A DNA stretch of 64,000 bases from Belnapia mucosa (GCF_016775475.1 NZ_JAEUXJ010000001.1:806001-870000); one strand, 5' to 3'. Shown: positions 18,000-27,197, numbered from the stretch's first letter. The notes: generated from the sequence alone by a model not told the origin. Numbers and translations: made by a program.

Positions 18000-18965
18000 C
18001 TAGAAATGGCTCCATCCCCCCGCCGGCAGCGCCAGCGGGGCGCCGTCCGGTCCTTGCACCAGGACCTCTGCGGGTCCCTCGACGAATTGCCCGATCCGCG
18101 CGACCGCCGTGCCGGTGGCCGCCGCCCGGGCCTCCACCGCGGCGCCGGGCGGCGCCGCGAAGAGCAATTCGTAATCGTCCCCGCCCGAGAGCACCACCGG
18201 CAGCAGCGCCGGATCCGCCATGACCAGGGCGCGGGCGGCGGGCGAGAGCGGCACCGCATCGGCCCGCAACACCGCGCCGAGCCCGCCGGCACGGCAAAGA
18301 TGGCCGAGGTCCTGGACCAGCCCATCCGAGACATCCATCGCCGCATGGGCGAGGCCGGAGAGGGCGGCGCCGAGGGCGAGGCGCGGATCCGGCAGGCGGT
18401 AGCGGCGGGCCAGATGCCCCTCCGCATCGGCCGGCAGCCGCCCTTGGAGGACGCGCAGCCCGAGCGCCCCATCGCCAATCGTGCCCGAAACCCAGATCCC
18501 GTCCCCCGGCCGCGCCCCCGAGCGGCGCAGCGCCCCCCCCGGCGCGACCGTGCCGAGGATGGTGAGCGAGAGGGTGATGGGCCCGGGGATGGAGACCGTG
18601 TCGCCCCCCAGCACCTGCAGGCCGAAGCGCACCTGGTCCTCAGCGAGGCCGGCGACGAATCCCTCCAGCCAGAGGGGCGGCAGGTCGCGGGGCAGGGCGG
18701 TTGTCATCAGATAGGCCAGCGGCGCCGCCCCCATCGCGGCGAGGTCTGACAGGTTCACCCGCAGCAGCTTGCGCCCGACCGTCTCCGGCGGATCCTCGGG
18801 CAGGAAATGGACGCCGGCAACCATGGCATCGGCCGCCAGCACGAGCTGCCGGCCGGCGGGTGGGTCGAGCAGCGCCGCGTCATCCGCGAGGCCGAGAGCG
18901 CTTGGCCCCGCCAGGGGGAGGAAATGCCGGGCGATCAGCCCGAATTCGGCCGGCAGCCCGGCCAT
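18000..18965 (-). CDS. thiL: Thiamine-monophosphate kinase
   Basis: ThiL phosphorylates thiamine monophosphate to thiamine diphosphate. The 321-residue sequence has LGLADDAALL and LAADAMVAGVHFL near the N-terminus, LLRVNLSDLAAMGAAPLAYL, VLGGDTVSIPGPITLSLTILG, and the nucleotide-binding AAMDVSDGLVQDLGHL and SGGDDYELLFA. Its start overlaps the nusB stop by one base. The ribD...nusB-thiL order is typical for alphaproteobacteria. Confidence 0.95.
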   Translation of the reverse strand: MAGLPAEFGLIARHFLPLAGPSALGLADDAALLDPPAGRQLVLAADAMVAGVHFLPEDPPETVGRKLLRVNLSDLAAMGAAPLAYLMTTALPRDLPPLWLEGFVAGLAEDQVRFGLQVLGGDTVSIPGPITLSLTILGTVAPGGALRRSGARPGDGIWVSGTIGDGALGLRVLQGRLPADAEGHLARRYRLPDPRLALGAALSGLAHAAMDVSDGLVQDLGHLCRAGGLGAVLRADAVPLSPAARALVMADPALLPVVLSGGDDYELLFAAPPGAAVEARAAATGTAVARIGQFVEGPAEVLVQGPDGAPLALPAGGWSHF

Positions 18966-19606
18966 TACCTGCGGCCGGCCGTGAATTCCCCCGGCCGCAG
19001 GTTGCGCGCCAGAGCATCCAGCACGCCATTGGCGAAGCGCGGCTCGTCCCCGCTGAAGAAGCCATGGGCGATGTCGAGATACTCGTTGATCACGACCCGC
19101 GCCGGCGGTTCCGTCCCCTCGGAGAATTCGGCGCAGGCGGCGCGCAGCAGGGCGCGCAGCACCGGGTCGAGCCGGGGCAGGGGCCAGTCGGGGTCGAGAT
19201 GGCGGGTGAGAATCTCGTCCAGCTTCTCCCCGTTCTTAGCCGCGGTGCGGACGATGGTGCCGAAGAGCGGCCGGTCCGCCTCCGGCACCCCGCCTTCCTC
19301 GAAGCCGCCGCCGATGCGGTGGACGAGGAATTGCTGGATCACCGCCTCGGGCGATTCGCCGGTCTGCTCGCTCTGATAGAGGGCCTGGACCGCGGCGACG
19401 CGGGCGCCGGTGCGGGGACGGCCGCGCTGCGGCTGCTTGCCGGGCTTGCCCTTCGCCTTTTGGCCGCCGCCACGGGCGGGCTGGGCCGGGCCCGGGTTGG
19501 TGGCAGGGGCGGCGGGATCGGCCGCGCGGCCCTCCGCCTCCATCTCGGCGCGGAGCTTGTCGAGCTCGCTGGTGCCGAGATTGGAGGTCTTCCAGGACCC
19601 GCTCAC
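18965..19606 (-). CDS. nusB: Transcription antitermination factor NusB
   Basis: NusB acts with NusE/S10 in rRNA antitermination. Residues about 65-210 form the NusB fold: ARVAAVQALYQSEQTG, LDPVLRALLRAACAEF, and PPARVVINEYLDIAHGFFSGDEPRFANGVLDALA. The first 65 residues are an extra Lys/Gly/Pro-rich, likely disordered extension, longer than in most NusB proteins. The start overlaps ribH by 4 bases. Confidence 0.94.
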   Translation of the reverse strand: MSGSWKTSNLGTSELDKLRAEMEAEGRAADPAAPATNPGPAQPARGGGQKAKGKPGKQPQRGRPRTGARVAAVQALYQSEQTGESPEAVIQQFLVHRIGGGFEEGGVPEADRPLFGTIVRTAAKNGEKLDEILTRHLDPDWPLPRLDPVLRALLRAACAEFSEGTEPPARVVINEYLDIAHGFFSGDEPRFANGVLDALARNLRPGEFTAGRR

Positions 19607-20103
19607 GCCAGGCCCCAGCGCCGCCGCAGCGCCACCTGGCCGAGCAGCGCATGCGCCGCCTCGGCCCCCTTGTTGTGCCGGTCATCGGCCGAACGGGCCT
19701 CGGCCTGGGCGAGGGTGTCGACGGTGAGGAGGCCGAAGCCGATCGCCGCGCCGCGCTCGGTGGAGACGTCCATCACCCCCTGGCAGACCGCGGCGCAGAT
19801 GAAGTCGTAATGGTCGGTCTCGCCCTTCACCACGCAGCCGAGCAGCAGGAAGCCGTCATAGCGCACCGCCTTGGCGCCCTTGGTGGGCTGGCTGAGCGCC
19901 ATGCGCAGCGCCGCCGGCAGTTCGAAGGCGCCGGCCACCTCGACCACCTCATGGCTTGCCTCGGATTCGGCGAAGACGCGCTGTGCGCCGCGCAGCATGC
20001 CGCCCACCACATCGGCGTAATAGGGCGCCTGGATTACCAGCAGATGCGGCGCCGGACCGTCCAGACGCCGCGCCTGGCGTTCCGGGGCATCGATCGTACT
20101 CAT
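19603..20103 (-). CDS. ribH: 6,7-dimethyl-8-ribityllumazine synthase
   Basis: RibH condenses the ribityl-amino-pyrimidinedione with 3,4-dihydroxy-2-butanone 4-phosphate. The 166-residue product has VVEVAGAFELPAALRMAL, DGFLLLGCVVKGETDHYDFI with the catalytic histidine region, and GFGLLTVDTLAQAEAR. The start at 20103 lies just 5 bases after the ribBX stop. The longer open frame upstream is a shadow. Confidence 0.96.
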   Translation of the reverse strand: MSTIDAPERQARRLDGPAPHLLVIQAPYYADVVGGMLRGAQRVFAESEASHEVVEVAGAFELPAALRMALSQPTKGAKAVRYDGFLLLGCVVKGETDHYDFICAAVCQGVMDVSTERGAAIGFGLLTVDTLAQAEARSADDRHNKGAEAAHALLGQVALRRRWGLA

Positions 20104-20107
20104 TGGG

Positions 20108-21241
20108 TCAATCTTCCTTCCCGACCAGCGGGCGGGTTTCCACCACGCGCAGGCCATAACCCTCCAGCCCGACAATAGGACGAGGGTTGTTCGACAGCCG
20201 CACCATGTCCCGGACCCCGAGATCGGCCAGGATCTGCGCGCCGATCCCATAATCCCGGATCTCGGGCGGCGCCACCCGGCGGTCGCGGTTGTTCCTCACC
20301 TGCTCGCTCATATTGTCCGGGCGCCAATCGCGGATGATGACGACCACGCCGCGGCCGGCCGCATCGATCATCCGCATGGAGTCGTGCAGGTCCGAGGTGC
20401 CGGTGCCGAGGACGATGTCGTGCAGCAGGTTGGCCGCATGCATCCGCACATGCACCGGGCCGGGGGCACTGACATCGCCGCGGATCAGCGCCAGATGCTC
20501 GCCTGGTGCCAGCGTGTTGGCATAGACGACGAGGCGCCAGTCGCCGCCGATCGGATGGTCGATATGCCCCTCGGACAGGCGGCGGACCAGCCGTTCCGTC
20601 CGGCGCCGATGCGCGATCAGGTCGGCGATGGTGCCGAGCTTCAGCCCGTGATGCTGCGCGAAGGCGACGAGATCCGGCATCCGCGCCATGGTCCCGTCGT
20701 CGTTCATGATCTCGCAGATCACGCCCGAGGGGTTCAGCCCGGCGAGTCGGGCGAGATCGACCGAGGCCTCGGTATGCCCGGCGCGAACCAGCGTGCCGCC
20801 ATCCCGCGCCACCAGCGGGAAGACATGGCCGGGGGTGACGATATGCTCCCGCCCCATCTCCGGGTTGATCGCGACGGCAACCGTATGGGCCCGGTCGGCG
20901 GCGGAGATGCCGGTGGTCACGCCGTCCTTCGCCTCGATCGAGACGGTGAAGGCCGTCGCATGGCGGGTGCCGTTGGCCTGGGCCATCAGCGGCAGACCGA
21001 GCTGCTCGACCCGGCGCCGGTCCATCGCCAGGCAGATCAGGCCGCGGGCGAAGCGGGCCATGAAATTGATCGCATCGGGGGTGGCGAATTGGGCTGGGAT
21101 GACGAGGTCGCCCTCATTCTCCCGGTCCTCGTCATCGACGAGGATGAACATGCGGCCTCGCCGGGCCTCCTCGATCAGCTCCTCGGTCGGGGAGATGAAG
21201 TCGGCGAAATTGACGGTCTTGGTCGCCACCGCGCCGGTCAT
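20108..21241 (-). CDS. ribB: 3,4-dihydroxy-2-butanone 4-phosphate synthase with degenerate GTP cyclohydrolase II domain (RibBX type)
   Basis: The N-terminal half (to about residue 215) is a normal RibB domain: ILVDDEDRENEGDLVIPAQ with the acidic loop, and VRAGHTEASVDLARLAG. The C-terminal half has the RibA fold, but the zinc-binding cysteines are gone: the region that normally reads HSECLTGD...RCDCG is HAANLLHDIVLGTGTSDLHDS. GTP cyclohydrolase II activity is therefore unlikely, so another RibA must exist elsewhere in the genome. Such RibBX proteins are known in alphaproteobacteria. The gene overlaps ribE by 4 bases. Length is 377 residues. Confidence 0.92.
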   Translation of the reverse strand: MTGAVATKTVNFADFISPTEELIEEARRGRMFILVDDEDRENEGDLVIPAQFATPDAINFMARFARGLICLAMDRRRVEQLGLPLMAQANGTRHATAFTVSIEAKDGVTTGISAADRAHTVAVAINPEMGREHIVTPGHVFPLVARDGGTLVRAGHTEASVDLARLAGLNPSGVICEIMNDDGTMARMPDLVAFAQHHGLKLGTIADLIAHRRRTERLVRRLSEGHIDHPIGGDWRLVVYANTLAPGEHLALIRGDVSAPGPVHVRMHAANLLHDIVLGTGTSDLHDSMRMIDAAGRGVVVIIRDWRPDNMSEQVRNNRDRRVAPPEIRDYGIGAQILADLGVRDMVRLSNNPRPIVGLEGYGLRVVETRPLVGKED

Positions 21242-21858
21242 GCCTGGAGCCCCTTGAAGGAGACGAGCCGGGCGACGTAGCGCGCCAGCGTGTCGATCTC
21301 GATATTGACGAAGCCGCCCGGCTGCAGCGTGCCGAAGGTGGTCACGGCCGCGGTGTGGGGGATGACGTTGACGCCGAAGACGGCGCCATCGACCTCGTTG
21401 ACGGTGAGCGAGATGCCGTCGATGGCGATCGAGCCCTTGGCGGCGACGAAGGGGGCGAGATGCTCCGGCAGGCGGAAGCGGTAGCGGACGGAGCCGTTCT
21501 CGGGCACCGCCGAAAGCACCTCAGCCACGCCGTCGACATGGCCGGAGACGAGGTGGCCGCCGAGCTCGTCGCCCATGCGGAGCGAGCGCTCGAGGTTGAT
21601 GCGGCTGCCGGGGACGAGGCGGCCGAGGGTGGTCTTCGACAGGCTCTCGGCCGAAGCGTCGACGGCGAAGAAGTCGCCGCCGAGCTGCACCGCCGTGAGG
21701 CAGCAGCCCGAGCAGGCGATGGAGGCGCCGGTCACGGCCGGCGCCGGCTCGGACAGGAAGGCGGGGGAGGTGCCGATGACGAGACGCATGTCGCTGCCCT
21801 CGCCGAGCGGCTGGATTTCCCGCACCGTCCCTAGGTCGGTCACGATCCCGGTGAACAT
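21238..21858 (-). CDS. ribE: Riboflavin synthase (alpha subunit)
   Basis: The enzyme dismutates two lumazine molecules into riboflavin. The 206-residue product begins MFTGIVTDLGTVREI and has two lumazine-binding repeats, the first with GASIACSGCCLTAVQLGGDFFAVDASAESL and the second with GSIAIDGISLTVNEVDG. The ATG at 21858 lies inside the end of ribD (21 bp overlap region, 21840-21858), so the two are likely coupled. Confidence 0.95.
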   Translation of the reverse strand: MFTGIVTDLGTVREIQPLGEGSDMRLVIGTSPAFLSEPAPAVTGASIACSGCCLTAVQLGGDFFAVDASAESLSKTTLGRLVPGSRINLERSLRMGDELGGHLVSGHVDGVAEVLSAVPENGSVRYRFRLPEHLAPFVAAKGSIAIDGISLTVNEVDGAVFGVNVIPHTAAVTTFGTLQPGGFVNIEIDTLARYVARLVSFKGLQA

Positions 21859-22955
21859 GGCGCGCCGCACTCCTCGAATTCGGTCAGCCAATCCTGGCCC
21901 AGGGGACGGCTGGCAATCCTGTAAAATCTGGGCATGGCGGAAAGCAGGACAACCGGCAAGGGCTGGACGGCGGGCAGGCCGTCGCCGCCCATGATGCCCG
22001 GGGCATGGAACCAGGCGAGGCGGTTGACGAAGCCGCCGCGCAGCAGCCCGGCCGCGAGCCCCGCCCCGCCCTCGGCCAGCACCCGCGTCACCCCACGCTG
22101 CGCCAGCGCGCCGAGCAGGGCCCCGAGATCGAGCCCCGGCTTGGCCCGCGGTACCGACAGGATCTGCACCCCGGCCTCCTGATAGGGCGCCAGCACCCCC
22201 GGCCGCTGGTTGGTCCGCGTCGCGATCCAAGTCGGCACCTCGCCCGCCGTCCGGACGAGGCGGGAGGCGAGGGGGGTGCGCAGCCGGCTATCGGCCACCA
22301 CCCGGGCCAGCTTCACCCGGGCCATGCCGGGGATGCGGGCGGTGAGTTCCGGATCATCGGCGAGCACCGTGCCGCTGCCGACCAGGATGGCGTCGTGCCG
22401 GGCGCGCATGGCATGCGCCTCGCGCCGGGCCTCGGGCCCGGTGATCCACTGGCTCTCGCCCGCTCCCGTCGCGATGCGGCCATCGAGGGTGGTCGCCAGC
22501 TTCAGCGTCACCAGCGGCAGGCCCCGGGTGATGCGGCGGGCGAAGCCGGCATTCAGCGCCCGCGCCTCCTCGCCCATCAGGCCGAGCTCGACGATGACCC
22601 CGGCCTCGCGCAGCCTTTGCAGGCCCCTTCCATCGACCCGCGGATCGGGATCGCCGGTGGCGACCACCACGCGGGAGACGCCGGCCCGGATCAGCGCGTC
22701 GCAGCAGGGCGGCGTGCGGCCCCAATGGGAACAGGGTTCCAGCGTGACATAGGCGGTGGCGCCGCGCGCTGCCTCGCCGGCCCGCTCCAAGGCCTGGGTT
22801 TCGGCATGGGGGCGGCCGCCGGGCTGGGTCCAGCCGCGTCCCACCACCGCCCCATCCCGCACCAGCACGCAGCCGACCGCGGGGTTGGGCCAGGTATTGC
22901 CGAGGCCCCGCCGCGCCACCGCGAGCGCCGCCGCCATATGCTGCCGATCCGTCAT
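21840..22955 (-). CDS. ribD: Bifunctional riboflavin deaminase/reductase RibD
   Basis: RibD deaminates and then reduces the pyrimidine intermediate of riboflavin synthesis. The N-terminal deaminase domain has the zinc site HAETQAL and TLEPCSHWGRTPPCCDALI. The C-terminal reductase domain has LKLATTLDGRIATGAGESQWITG and VLAEGGAGLAAGLL. Length 371 residues is normal. It is the first rib gene and starts 8 bases after the stop of the histidine kinase gene, so the sensor genes may share its message. No FMN riboswitch can be fitted in that gap. Confidence 0.95.
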   Translation of the reverse strand: MTDRQHMAAALAVARRGLGNTWPNPAVGCVLVRDGAVVGRGWTQPGGRPHAETQALERAGEAARGATAYVTLEPCSHWGRTPPCCDALIRAGVSRVVVATGDPDPRVDGRGLQRLREAGVIVELGLMGEEARALNAGFARRITRGLPLVTLKLATTLDGRIATGAGESQWITGPEARREAHAMRARHDAILVGSGTVLADDPELTARIPGMARVKLARVVADSRLRTPLASRLVRTAGEVPTWIATRTNQRPGVLAPYQEAGVQILSVPRAKPGLDLGALLGALAQRGVTRVLAEGGAGLAAGLLRGGFVNRLAWFHAPGIMGGDGLPAVQPLPVVLLSAMPRFYRIASRPLGQDWLTEFEECGAPCSPGS

Positions 22956-22963
22956 CCCCCGTA

Positions 22964-24328
22964 CTATGGGGCGCCCCGCCCCGGCCGCGAAGGGCCGAGG
23001 GCCAGCGTCACGCGCAGCCCTGGGCCGGCATCGGCGAGGGTCAGCGTCGCCCCATGCAGCTCCGCCACCGCCGCCACCAGCGCCAGGCCGAGCCCCGCCC
23101 CTGGCCGGCTGCGCGCCGCATCCAGCCGGTGGAAGCGGCGGAGCACCGCGGCGCGCTCGCCCTCCGGGATACCCTCACCGTCATCCTCGACCGTGACCAC
23201 GGCCTCGGGCGAGAGGGCGAGGCGGAGGCGCCCACCTTCCCGCCCATGCTTCACCGCGTTGTCCAGCAGGTTGGCCAGCGCCTGGGTCAGCAGCTCCCGG
23301 TCACCGAAGGCGGTAACGCCGGGGGCGATCGCCGTCTCCAGCATTTGGCCGCGCTCCTCGGCGGCGGGGCCATAGACCTCGGCGACGGTCGCAGCCAGGG
23401 AGGAGAGGTCGAAGCTCGAAAAGCCGGCACGGCGGGCACCGCTTTCCACCTGGGCGATGCGGAGCAGGGCGGCGAAGATCTCCAGCAGGTGCTCGCAATC
23501 GCGGATGGCGGCCTCGGTCGCACCGCGCCAGCCGGCCTCGTCGCGCAACGCCGCTTCCAGCCGCTGGCGCAGCCGGGTGAGGGGCGTGCGGAGGTCATGG
23601 GCGATGTCGTCCGTCACCTGCCGCAGCGCCTGCATCAGCCCCTGCAACCGGTCGAGCACGGCATTGATCCGGCCCGCCAGCCGGTCGAATTCATCGCCGC
23701 CATCGCGGATGGGCAGGCGGTGGCCGATCTCCCCCGCCTCGACCCGGGCCAGCGCCGCATCCATCCGTGCCGCCCGCCGCGTGACACCCCGCCCGATCAG
23801 CACGCCTCCGGCCAGGCCGAGCAGCAGAGCCGCTCCGCCCACCCAGCCAGCCGCGCCGAGCAGGAAGGATTCGAGCTGCCGCACCGGCGCCAGGTCGCGC
23901 GCGACGACGAGGAACCCACCCCCCGGCAGGGCCGCGCCAAGTGCCAGAAGTTCGGCCGTCTCCGGTCCCTCCAGCCGCAGCCGCGCCCAGCCGGGCTGCT
24001 GCGGCGCGGTGGCGAGATTGCCGGCCAGCCGCGTCCCATCCGGCCCGGCCAGCAGGAAATACTGTGTGCCGCTGCGATCGGCGGCGAGCCGCGCCTCCAG
24101 CGAGAGCGCGACCGAGCCGGCGCCGCCCAGCCGCGCCGCCTGCACCAGCACGCCCGCATCCCGCTCCACCTCCCCGGTGAGCTGGCCCAGCGCGAAGCCG
24201 GTGGTCGCCCACCAGGCAATGCCCGAGAGCGCCACCGTCCCGAGCAGGGTCAGCAGGAGATGCAGCAGCGTCATCCGGAAGGCGGTGGTCCGCCACCAGG
24301 AGGCCCTATTCGGGCGCGCGGATGACAT
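22964..24328 (-). CDS. Sensor histidine kinase
   Basis: The 454-residue membrane kinase has a transmembrane helix near residue 20, a periplasmic domain of about 120 residues, a second helix around 160-180 (GAAGWVGGAALLLGLAGGVLIG), HAMP (RMDAALARVEAGEIGHRLP), and the phosphoacceptor histidine in DDIAHDLRTPLTRLRQ. The ATPase domain has NLLDNAVKHG, VEDDGEGIP and GAGLGLALV. The ATG at 24328 overlaps the response regulator by 23 bases; a GTG at 24337 is an alternative. The stimulus is unknown. Confidence 0.92.
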   Translation of the reverse strand: MSSARPNRASWWRTTAFRMTLLHLLLTLLGTVALSGIAWWATTGFALGQLTGEVERDAGVLVQAARLGGAGSVALSLEARLAADRSGTQYFLLAGPDGTRLAGNLATAPQQPGWARLRLEGPETAELLALGAALPGGGFLVVARDLAPVRQLESFLLGAAGWVGGAALLLGLAGGVLIGRGVTRRAARMDAALARVEAGEIGHRLPIRDGGDEFDRLAGRINAVLDRLQGLMQALRQVTDDIAHDLRTPLTRLRQRLEAALRDEAGWRGATEAAIRDCEHLLEIFAALLRIAQVESGARRAGFSSFDLSSLAATVAEVYGPAAEERGQMLETAIAPGVTAFGDRELLTQALANLLDNAVKHGREGGRLRLALSPEAVVTVEDDGEGIPEGERAAVLRRFHRLDAARSRPGAGLGLALVAAVAELHGATLTLADAGPGLRVTLALGPSRPGRGAP

Positions 24329-24983
24329 AGCCGGCACCGCGCATGGTGTGGATCAGGGGCGGCTGGTCCTCGCCCCCCAATTTGGCGCGGAGCCGACTGA
24401 CATGGGTTTCGACCACGCTGGTCTTGGGGTCGAAGTGGAAGTCCCAGACGCCCTCCAGCAGCATGGTCCGCGTCACCACCTCCCCGGCCCGGCGCATCAG
24501 ATATTCCAGCAGGCGGAATTCCCGTGGCTGCAGCTCGATTCGCCGCCCGCCGCGTGTGACCTGCCGCCGCAGTAGGTCCATCTCCAGGTCGCCGACCCGC
24601 AGCACCGTCGGTTCCTGCGCCATGGGCGGGCGGCGGGCGAGGGCATTCAGCCGCGCCATCAGCTCGGCAAATGCGAAGGGCTTGCCGAGATAGTCGTCCG
24701 CCCCGGCCTCCAGCCCCTCGACCCGGTCGCCGACGCCGGTGCGGGCGGTCAGGAACAGCACCGGCACGCGCTGCCCCGCCGCCCGCAGCGCCCGCACCAA
24801 GCCGAGCCCGTCGAGCCGCGGCAGCATCCGGTCCACCACCAGCACGTCATAACCGCCGCCCATGGCGAGGTGCAGCCCGTCCGGCCCATCCGAGGCATGA
24901 TCGACCACATGGCCGGCCTCGGTCAGGCCGCGGCGGATGAAGCCGGCGGTCTCGGCATCGTCCTCCACCAGCAGGATCTTCAC
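24306..24983 (-). CDS. OmpR-family response regulator
   Basis: The receiver domain has KILLVEDDAETAGFI, the phosphoacceptor aspartate in VLVVDRMLPRLDG, and the lysine in LGKPFAFAELMARL. The C-terminal winged helix has LQPREFRLLEYLMRRAGEVVTR and ETHVSRLRAKL. A GTG at 24983 is the only start that gives the canonical N-terminus; the frame is open for kilobases upstream without other support. The product has 225 residues. It pairs with the kinase immediately downstream. Its targets may include the divergent FAS1 protein and Do-type protease. Confidence 0.92.
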   Translation of the reverse strand: MKILLVEDDAETAGFIRRGLTEAGHVVDHASDGPDGLHLAMGGGYDVLVVDRMLPRLDGLGLVRALRAAGQRVPVLFLTARTGVGDRVEGLEAGADDYLGKPFAFAELMARLNALARRPPMAQEPTVLRVGDLEMDLLRRQVTRGGRRIELQPREFRLLEYLMRRAGEVVTRTMLLEGVWDFHFDPKTSVVETHVSRLRAKLGGEDQPPLIHTMRGAGYVIRAPE

Positions 24984-25091
24984 GCCGCCTCCGCCCCCGG
25001 TCCGGTGCGGAGAATAGGCAGGAGGCGGATCGAATGCGAACTCCGCCACCGGGGCGGCTTTTGGCCCGGCATGCCGCCGAGGAGCATTCCC

Positions 25092-25637
25092 ATGCCGCGT
25101 TTCCCCTCCCTCCCTATTCTGGCCGCCACCGGCCTCCTGCTCGGCGCCGGTGCCGCCCGCGCCCAGGACTGCCTGGCGGTCATGGCCAGTGACCCCCGCC
25201 TCGGCAGCTTCGTCGAGGCGCTGAACCGCACCGGCCAGGCCGAGCTGCTGCATGGCGCCGGGCCCTTCACCATCCTCGCCCCCGATAATGGCGCGATCGA
25301 CCGGGTGCCGGTGAATATCCGCAATGACCTGATGGGCTCCCAGCCGGGCGCCGATGTCGATCCGGTGCGCGGCCCGGCGGTGGTGAATGCGCAGATGATC
25401 GATGGCCGCCACCTCGCCCGCGAGGTGCAGGGGCGCGACCGGGTGACCGTCAGGACCCGCAACGGCAACCAGTTGCTGATCCAGCGGGAGTCGGATGGGC
25501 AATATACCCTGACGCCCGAGCGCGGTGGCTTCGGCGCCGGCGGCATCCGCCAGGTGGATCCGGCGCATGTGGTGCAGGCCGATATCCCGTGCAGCAACGG
25601 CGTCGTCCATATCGTGGACCGCGTGCTGGTGCGCTGA
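25092..25637 (+). CDS. Secreted FAS1 (fasciclin) domain protein
   Basis: The 181-residue protein starts with a signal peptide (LPILAATGLLLGAGAARAQ). The rest is one FAS1 domain, with the segments FVEALNRTGQAELLHGAGPFTILAPDNGAI and CSNGVVHIVDRVLV near the end. FAS1 domains serve adhesion or matrix roles, but no specific function is known here. GAGGAG lies 8 bases before the ATG at 25092. It is divergent from the response regulator gene and precedes the Do-type protease. Confidence 0.86.
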   Translation: MPRFPSLPILAATGLLLGAGAARAQDCLAVMASDPRLGSFVEALNRTGQAELLHGAGPFTILAPDNGAIDRVPVNIRNDLMGSQPGADVDPVRGPAVVNAQMIDGRHLAREVQGRDRVTVRTRNGNQLLIQRESDGQYTLTPERGGFGAGGIRQVDPAHVVQADIPCSNGVVHIVDRVLVR

Positions 25638-25645
25638 ACCGGGCC

Positions 25646-25667
25646 AACCATACCAAAGAGTATGGTT
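25646..25667. promoter_or_regulatory. 8-bp perfect inverted repeat between FAS1 and protease genes
   Basis: AACCATAC (25646-25653) and GTATGGTT (25660-25667) form a perfect inverted repeat around CAAAGA. No T-run follows, so an operator or an mRNA hairpin is more likely than a terminator. Confidence 0.35.
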
Positions 25668-25675
25668 CAGGGCAG

Positions 25676-25701
25676 GAAGCCCGCAGCCGCGCGGGGCTTT
25701 C
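25676..25701 (+). terminator. Probable weak terminator after FAS1 gene
   Basis: AAGCCCGC pairs with GCGGGGCTT (one bulged C) around a six-base loop and is followed by TTT. It lies about 40 bases after the FAS1 stop and 57 bases before the protease start. Confidence 0.4.
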
Positions 25702-25757
25702 ATAGGGGCATGCCGGTCGCGCCAAGCGGCCGGGCCTTCCTGAGGAGCCCGTATCCG

Positions 25758-27197
25758 ATGCCCCGCATCTCCAAACCCGCCAAGATCATCGCCGCCGGTG
25801 CCCTGGCGCTCGCCCTCGGCACCACCGCGCTGACCCCCTTCGCGCCGCAGGCGACGGCGCAGCCCGCCCCGGCCACCGCCGTCGCCCTGCCGCGCCCGGT
25901 CGGCCCCGATTTCGCCGACCTCGCCGCTCGCGTCGCCCCCGCCGTGGTCCGCATCAGCATCACCGGCCATACCGAGGCGACCCCGGTGCAGCTCCCGCCC
26001 GAGCTGCGCGGCACGCCCTTCGAGCGCTTCTTCCAGCAGCGCGGGGGCGGCGGTGGCGGAGAACGCCGCGTCATGGGCCAGGGCAGCGGCTTCATCATCG
26101 ACCCGGCCGGCTATGTCGTGACCAACAACCATGTGGTCGGCCAGGCCGACTCGGTGAAGGTCGAGCTGGCCGATGGTCGCCAGCTTCCCGCCAAGGTCGT
26201 CGGCACTGATCCGAAGACCGACCTCGCCCTGCTGAAGATCGATGCCGGCAGCAACCTGCCGACCGTCGCTTTCGGCAATAGCGACAGCCTGCGCGTCGGC
26301 GAATGGGTGCTGGCCATGGGCAACCCCTTCGGCCTGGGCGGCACGGCGACGGCCGGCATCGTCTCCGCCCGTGGGCGGCAGATCGGCGCCGGGCCTTATG
26401 ACGACTTCATCCAGACCGATGCCTCGATCAATCCTGGCAATTCCGGCGGCCCGCTCTTCAATGCGGCTGGCGAGGTAGTCGGCGTGAATGCCGCGATCTT
26501 CTCCCCTTCCGGCGGCAATATCGGCATCGGCTTCGCCGTGCCCTCCTCCCTGGCGCAATCGGTGATCGCCCAGCTGAAGGAGACCGGGCGGGTGGATCGC
26601 GGCTGGCTCGGCGTCTCGATGCAGTCGATCGACCCGACCCTGGCCAGCGCGCTCGGCGCGGCAGATAGCAAGGGCGCGCTGATCGGCGGGGTGGAGCCGG
26701 ATGGGCCGGCGGCCAAGGCCGGGCTGCAGCCGGGCGACATCGTCACCGGCTTCAACGGCCGCCCCGTCGCTGCGCCGCGCGACCTGGCCGAGGCGGTCGG
26801 CACCCAGAAGCCCGGCGCCACGGTGGCGGTCGAGGTGATGCGCGACGGCAAGCGGCTGGAGCAGCAGGCGACCCTCGCCAATACCCCGGACAGCCGCGAG
26901 GCGCGCGGCGGCGGCAACGGGGCGCCGGCCCAGGCCAATCTGGGCATCGCGCTCGCCCCGCGGGACCATGGCCGCGGTGCCGTGGTGGCCGAGGTGCGGC
27001 CGGACAGCGTCGCCGCGAGCCAGGGCTTGCAGCCGGGCGACGTGATCCTCCGCGCCGGCGACCGTGCCGTTGCCGGCCCGCGCGACGTGGCGGAAGCGGT
27101 GGAGGCGGCCCGGCGGGCGAAGCGCCCGGCCATCGCGCTGCAGATCGAGCGCGAAGGCGGCCGCGCCTTCCTCGCCCTGCCGCTCCAGGCGGGTTGA
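25758..27197 (+). CDS. Do-type periplasmic serine protease (DegP/HtrA family)
   Basis: This is a periplasmic protein-quality protease. A signal peptide ends near ATAQPAP. The trypsin-like domain has the complete triad: His in GYVVTNNHVVG, Asp in KTDLALLKID, and Ser in INPGNSGGPLFN. Two PDZ domains follow (residues about 285-375 and 400-475), each with a GLQPGD motif. The 479-residue length is normal. The ATG at 25758 is chosen over an upstream frame extension because it begins the signal peptide. Location near the two-component system suggests an envelope stress role (inference). Confidence 0.94.
   Translation: MPRISKPAKIIAAGALALALGTTALTPFAPQATAQPAPATAVALPRPVGPDFADLAARVAPAVVRISITGHTEATPVQLPPELRGTPFERFFQQRGGGGGGERRVMGQGSGFIIDPAGYVVTNNHVVGQADSVKVELADGRQLPAKVVGTDPKTDLALLKIDAGSNLPTVAFGNSDSLRVGEWVLAMGNPFGLGGTATAGIVSARGRQIGAGPYDDFIQTDASINPGNSGGPLFNAAGEVVGVNAAIFSPSGGNIGIGFAVPSSLAQSVIAQLKETGRVDRGWLGVSMQSIDPTLASALGAADSKGALIGGVEPDGPAAKAGLQPGDIVTGFNGRPVAAPRDLAEAVGTQKPGATVAVEVMRDGKRLEQQATLANTPDSREARGGGNGAPAQANLGIALAPRDHGRGAVVAEVRPDSVAASQGLQPGDVILRAGDRAVAGPRDVAEAVEAARRAKRPAIALQIEREGGRAFLALPLQAG

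Noticed and set aside
22956..22963. FMN riboswitch before ribD
   Set aside because: Only 8 bases separate ribD from the kinase gene, so no aptamer can be there, and none was recognised upstream of the two-component genes.
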